In this document: in pieces, positions 59,091-64,000 of the stretch
How positions within the stretch are numbered: position 1 is the stretch's first letter
How the letters are laid out: the number at the start of each line of letters is the position of its first letter
NCBI GenBank assembly: GCA_021186555.1
Contig: JAJKFL010000042.1
Location: forward strand, 12,454,781 to 12,518,780
Direction of reading: 5' to 3'
Source of the DNA: Reticulitermes speratus
Lineage: Eukaryota > Arthropoda > Insecta > Blattodea > Rhinotermitidae
DNA: 64,000 nt
Notes under the pieces: generated by a model
The model's database searches: none
What the model was told of the DNA's origin: nothing
The model's input: only the letters and a program-made list of their open reading frames with translations
Made by a program: the position numbers and the translations under genes

Positions 59091-59554
59091 CTAAACAATG
59101 CACGGAAGGGACAGCTTTATAATGTCTAACTAAGTGTTAACAGACTGGCTAGATGACTGGGGGGCAATTAGGAATGTAAGCAGAATAACGGCTCGAACGA
59201 GATCAGGAGGGTTTTGATACATGAGGCGTATTTCCATGGCCTTGGCAGAGTGCTGCTCCCACTTTGATTCGTACAAGGAACCTCGTTCAACGAGTGTAGT
59301 TAGTTAATGTTCCCATTTAGTGAAGCATTCTGCTTGATACATATTAACATCCTTTTGGCTTGTAGACATAAAACTGCGTGCCAGCACCAGCTCCTCTCTT
59401 AGCGTTAAACAGAAGCATCCAGAGAAAATTACAATGACCTTGCTTGACATATGGCAGCCTTTCCATTCGAGCTGTTCATGTGAGAACTGTGATGTCGAAG
59501 GAACTAACTTGAAACAAGTGTAGTCGAATGACTAAGGGAGTGCATAGGGCAAAC

Positions 59555-59720
59555 AGTCCTTCTGGAGAATCTGACAACTGCTTAGCTGGTCAATAAATTT
59601 CTAGCCTTTTATGGAAACTGAACTTTAATCGCCGCGCTCACAAAAGCTCGCCAATGAAGAAAGATGAATTTAGTCCACAACCTCACACCCTAAAATCAAT
59701 TTTAATATTAGTATCCCATG
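59555..59720 (-). mobile_element. LINE 3'-end fragment (family L2)
   Basis: Contains GTCAATAAATTTCTAGCC, CTGAACTTTAATCGCCGCGC and AAATCAATTTTAATATTA in family order; strongly diverged. Confidence 0.45.
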
Positions 59721-60388
59721 AGTTTACTAAACGGTGTCCAGGTACTACAATATAACTCGTGTATGCCTTTATATTCTACCAGCACCGTACCTCACAACAT
59801 CGTAGAACATCAACTACGACTAGACAAGTGGAGTTTTGGCACTTTTAACAGTGAAACGGCTTGACACATGATGGTATCGACGGACAGCCAGCGTCATATT
59901 CTATACGAGTGCAGTGTATATAATATACCCAGTGCTTAACAACATCGATAACCAGCCAAAAAAAAAAAAACAACAAACATGACAACGTACAGCACATCGA
60001 CTAACATACACACGGCCGGATACCAGTAATAACACAACAACCTTATAATTTTATAACATTCATAGCTCCCAATTTTTAGAAATTTAAAAACTTTTTAACT
60101 ACTACATCCTACTACAACCACTAAGTGTGCAGCAATTCACAGCGAATAGCATACGAGTGCAACATCAGCTCCATCACACCTCACCACATCGTAGAACACC
60201 GACTGCGACAAGACTACCGAGTCTTAGGAATTGTGACAGTGCAATAGTTTGACACAAGACGATCACAATAGACACCAGCGTCACACCGTATAGAAGTGCA
60301 GTGCACACAACAGCTCTCAGCGTATAACAACTTCAATAAAACACAAAGTGGACAGCGTGTAGTGAAGTGTATACAAAGATATATATAG

Positions 60389-60437
60389 ATACCCCTGGTG
60401 ATGGTCACGTAGTGACCGAAACATATGTAGGGTAGTA
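60389..60437 (+). ncRNA. Hammerhead-ribozyme-like motif, well conserved
   Basis: TACCC, CTGGTGA, extra T, hairpin GGTCAC/GTGACC, GAAAC, palindrome ACATATGT, A, GGGTA. Stem I TACCC/GGGTA pairs fully. Confidence 0.58.
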
Positions 60438-60597
60438 CTGAACGACAATTTATTCTAATAGTGCAGTTGTTGGTAGACAAGTGATTTATATTGCCAAATG
60501 CACGGTGAACAAAAAGTAAAGTTCATCTCTTATACATTTTATAGTTTCAACATGTACTTATATTGTTGGTTTTAGTTTATGTAATTTATACTCTCAC

Positions 60598-60645
60598 AAG
60601 TGTCCCTGATGATGATCCCAGGAAGGGATCGAAACATGTTGGACT
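60598..60645 (+). ncRNA. Hammerhead-ribozyme-like motif, well conserved
   Basis: GTCC, CTGATGA, extra T, hairpin GATCCC/GGGATC, GAAAC, ACATGT, T, GGAC. Stem I GTCC/GGAC. Same strand as the copy 200 bases upstream, so the pair could release a defined RNA between two cleavage sites if active. Confidence 0.58.
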
Positions 60646-61024
60646 GGTTTACAGGGATTATAATATATAATATCTAAAAACAATTAATAAGAGTGCATTT
60701 GTTGGTTGAGTGTTTTATGTCTATGTTGAATAAGTATAGGCCTACGTATAATTACATGTATAATTTTACCTCTGTATTTTTCAGTACATTATGTGCAATA
60801 AAAATGTACTGATAATAATAGGAAAGATTTATAAAAAATCTATTTATAACCTAGGCTAGGGTGTAGCTATTTTAGCACACTTTTACAAAATAAATTAGTA
60901 ATGTAATCTAAGTGTCCGTAAATAAACAGCTAAAAAATTTCCAAACCGCTTCGTGGTGATACCAGGGGAAGTGACTGCCGTGTTCTCATTACAAATGTCT
61001 CCGCGGGCAACATAACACTGTATC

Positions 61025-61150
61025 GGGGTTGAGCGGGCGGTACCAGACACTGTCATATGGGAAAAGCGGCTGGACAGTGAAGCTAAGCTCTCACCCACTT
61101 GTACTACCACGGTTAAGAACGCGTGGAGGTTTACTTCCATTACCACATGC
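61025..61150 (+). mobile_element. SINE family D fragment
   Basis: GGAAAAGCGGCTGGACAGTG, GAAGCTAAGCTCTCACCCAC and GGTTAAGAACGCGTGGAGG match the 3' half of family D. Confidence 0.5.
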
Positions 61151-64000
61151 GTTCGTGGTGCTGTGCTTTGGTTGGTCCGAAAGGATAACTTCTGCTTTTC
61201 ATTTTTTACCTTTAATTCACTTTGCACACTTGGGCTCTCAACACAATCACCCGTCTCGGTGTTGCTTCCCGGAATCCGAACGACAAGACTCATCGTGTAC
61301 CAGGTGACCCTGACCGGAACATGAGGCGTATATGTTGCAGCAAGACCCGCCCATGTACCGATCGAGTTACGGCACCATATGGTCCACACATGGGACTTAC
61401 CTATCAATTTTCCGTATCTTATCACATCAGAACACACTGGAGTAGCTGCCACTTAAATCCAAACCAATTAATATCCACTGCATACCCACTAGCCACCCAA
61501 CCACTGCAAAACTACAGTCGGTCCTGGCTTTTCGAAAATTCGTACTACGAAATTCCACTCATACTAACTTCTACAACGCACAAACCTTTCGCTTGTGTCG
61601 TCACTCGAACTCTAAATCGCTAATCCTAAATTTTCCGAACGAAATCGATGTCCTTCAATCCCTTCGTCCATGAGAAACGAAGACTAAAACAAGAAAACAT
61701 TTTATTTTCCCACTGTTGTTTACAGGACACATTTATTTGAATTTTTGTGTACCTTCGTAGCAAACGTAACAACGTAACTGTTTCTGCTGCTTGCACGTCT
61801 CGTTTCAGGTACTAGAATTGTTGATTTCCAGGTTTTTGGTCAATTTCCGTCCTTCTGTAACGTAATCCCAAAATTATAACAATCAATTTACGGGAAATGG
61901 CGACTCGCTTTATGGAAATCCTCTGTACGAATGCAACCATTCGCAACAGCAGGCACCGCCTCTATGCAATTAAATTAATTTCTGTGATTAGTATAGTTCT
62001 AATACATCCTCGTGCCCTATGGCCTGTGTGAGAGGGGACGCAAATACAGGGATCTCATTCCTCAAAAACCAAAAACCGAAAAACCGGAACACTTAATAAC
62101 AATTAAGTGGCGGGGGTGTGGGTAGAAGACGAAGTTTTTAACCCGTCACGCAATGAACAAAGCGGAATAATTTATTACAATTACTACAACGAGATAGTTC
62201 AGTTAAAAACTTATGACAGAAACACATACATTAAATAACAAAAAGCATATTACTCAAACTCAGGCACTCAGATCACTTGCTGATTTCTCTTTACACACCC
62301 GTTCCTCATCCTTCCCACTCTCAGTCCACACTCTACAATCGCTACCTACACATTTTCCTCTCCATCTCGTTTTTCTTCCTGTTTGTGGCCGGCTGACGGC
62401 TGTCCTACTCTTGTGTATGTTTTTTCCCACTGTGGGCGTAAGCACTGTCAGAAATCTCGTACTTTTATGACTTTGAAACCACGGGAAATTTGGAGTCATA
62501 ACCCGAATTTTGCGGGAAACCGAGACAGAGCTTTCTGAACCCCACAAAACCAGGGCAGTCCCGGAAAAATCGGGACGAATGGGATTCCTAGTGAAACAGG
62601 AGCAGGGCAGGAAAACGGATCTACGGTGGACACGTGATCGGCACAGTACACTCTTCTTTCCTGCCCACGTCATTCGCACGCAACACACTTTTTTAAATTC
62701 TCACTATTTCACTTCCTTATTATCCTCCTTCACCCTCCTCTGAAACATACGCATTTCTGTCTATTCCTGAAGATCAGAATGTCGCCGTATAGTCTTGTAG
62801 CCTCTCACCTAACAGTGTTAAGTGGCCACCAACAACACGACATTACATCCCAGAAAACACTAATCCTACCTTCCGACTCGACATATGGCACGTATACTCA
62901 AGAGTGAACAGACACTGTACCAGTTGTTGGAAGCCACTCAGCTGGCCTCGTCCCGAGACAAAACCCTGCTAGATGGGGCCTCGGGCCGTTCCGAGCACAA
63001 CGGTGAATATAAAAAATCTCAACACTCCATGATAGACGCATATCCTATTCTTTGGCCCAGTGCAGATCATTACTTTCAGAGTCCGTCAGGAATTTCTTTA
63101 AGGTTCTAAAGCAACCATCTAAATTAAAGCCTCCTGCCACTTGCCGAAGCAATTACGAGCTCTCAAGAACATGAAAATAACACACTGTCGTCTTAATTAG
63201 TAAGATCAGGAGGCTGCCCTTCACTTGAACCTCATCAGACAGAAAAACCAGCAACTACCCCCTACTGAGAGCAAATGATTAGCTTTTCGTAACTTGTTTG
63301 TTACATATTTAACGGCATTTCTTTAAAAACGTGCCGGAAAATCAGAAATATGAGAAAAAGAGAATGGAGGTAGGTATCTACCAATCATATCTGTTGCATT
63401 TACAGTGGAAAATACTTTAAAAATAAATTATTTAGGAGTCGATCACAGTGTCTGTGGTTTACTTTTGGACGCTGTCAGTGTTTCCCACAATTTCTTCCAT
63501 GGAGGAAGCCCTAAAACAATGTTTAATATCTCGACGAACCCCCACCTATAAACACGTTCGCAAGCCGGAAAAAAATGATAGCGGAAAGCGCAATTCAATC
63601 ACAGCAAACTTATTGTCAAGAAACTTTATTTGTAAAGAGCTGACATTGTGAAGGAATAGGATAATTTTTCTTTATTTCTAGGGATATTCAATTTATCGCA
63701 GTATTTCAAAATTTCTGTCTATTTCTTTCACGATTTCTCGCGGAATCCCTAACGATGTTCTGTGGAACCCTGGATGGGAAACACTGTCTCAGACTATGAA
63801 GCGTTGAAGGTAGGATCAGGGGCACACAAATATTCCAAAAATGTACTATCCACCTCAAAATTCTAGGCGCTGTAAGCATGTTTCATACTCAGGAGTCACA
63901 AATGTTAGGCGCCACCGTACAAAATCTTGACGCCCAGGCGACCTGGTGCCTGGGATTTGTGTACTCCTGAGTAGGATGGTTGATAAATGACAAACTGGAA
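61150..64000. other. Right end, no gene seen
   Basis: Short ORFs on both strands without recognised motifs. A block at 62835-62870 (CATCCCAGAAAACACTAATC) matches a repeat also found near 600, 30880 and 43910. Confidence 0.4.

Noticed and set aside
61222..61623. 133-codon plus-strand ORF
   Set aside because: No recognisable motif, no conserved context, overlaps a similar-length ORF on the other strand; typical of chance.
62260..62688. 142-codon minus-strand ORF
   Set aside because: Basic, low-complexity product with no domain that I can name and an overlapping plus-strand ORF; no splice or start context to support it.

Overview
The window looks like about 64 kb of an animal nuclear genome. 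It is most likely a large-genome, hemimetabolous (polyneopteran, cockroach/termite-like) insect. This rests on an AT-rich, intron-bearing gene with GT-AG splice sites, very dense tRNA-derived SINEs, 3' fragments of non-LTR retrotransposons of a type common in such insects, several MITE families with TA target duplications, and Penelope-type hammerhead-like motifs. There are no operons, prokaryotic genes, rRNA genes or CRISPR arrays.

Only one convincing host gene is present. It lies on the minus strand between 33.9 kb and 23.6 kb. Six exons (33898-33382, 31518-31058, 29419-28982, 26659-26308, 25506-25432, 25340-23619) carry good splice sites, and the first five junction phases agree. The product is a proline/serine/glutamine-rich scaffold that I assign to the Shroom family (apical actin and Rho-kinase scaffold), mainly from an ASD1-like block in the fourth exon and a proline-rich 'VPERPPKKPHLR' block in the sixth. 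Both ends are missing: the first exon seen opens at an acceptor and the last ends at a donor. The C-terminal ASD2 coiled coil expected of Shroom is not seen and would lie to the left. The last visible junction is out of phase, which leaves either a missing micro-exon, a second isoform or an assembly indel.

Left flank (1-22.5 kb) and right flank (34-64 kb) are non-coding mobile-element landscape, probably intron or intergenic. I recognise five SINE families with RNA polymerase III B-boxes, here called A to E. There is also a 5'-truncated LINE with clear target-site duplications, at least eight antisense or sense fragments of another LINE 3' end, and several TA-flanked MITEs. One MITE still carries the fused ends of a DUF4817-type transposase. 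A 27-copy, 58-bp minisatellite lies at 37.9-39.5 kb, with smaller tandem arrays at 12.7 and 18.7 kb. Nested insertions (SINE in SINE, SINE in MITE, SINE in older repeat) give a relative chronology.

The most interesting non-coding signal is a recurring, sequence-variable but structure-conserved motif. It is a stem followed by CTGATGA, one extra base, a covarying hairpin, GAAAC, a palindromic ACATGT/ACACGTGT and then the other half of the first stem. It occurs more than ten times, often as inverted pairs. It fits a type I hammerhead ribozyme of Penelope-like retroelements, but with one consistent extra nucleotide before stem II. A second notable signal is a roughly 200-250 bp inverted repeat placed in the two introns that flank one Shroom exon, an arrangement that can promote exon circularisation.
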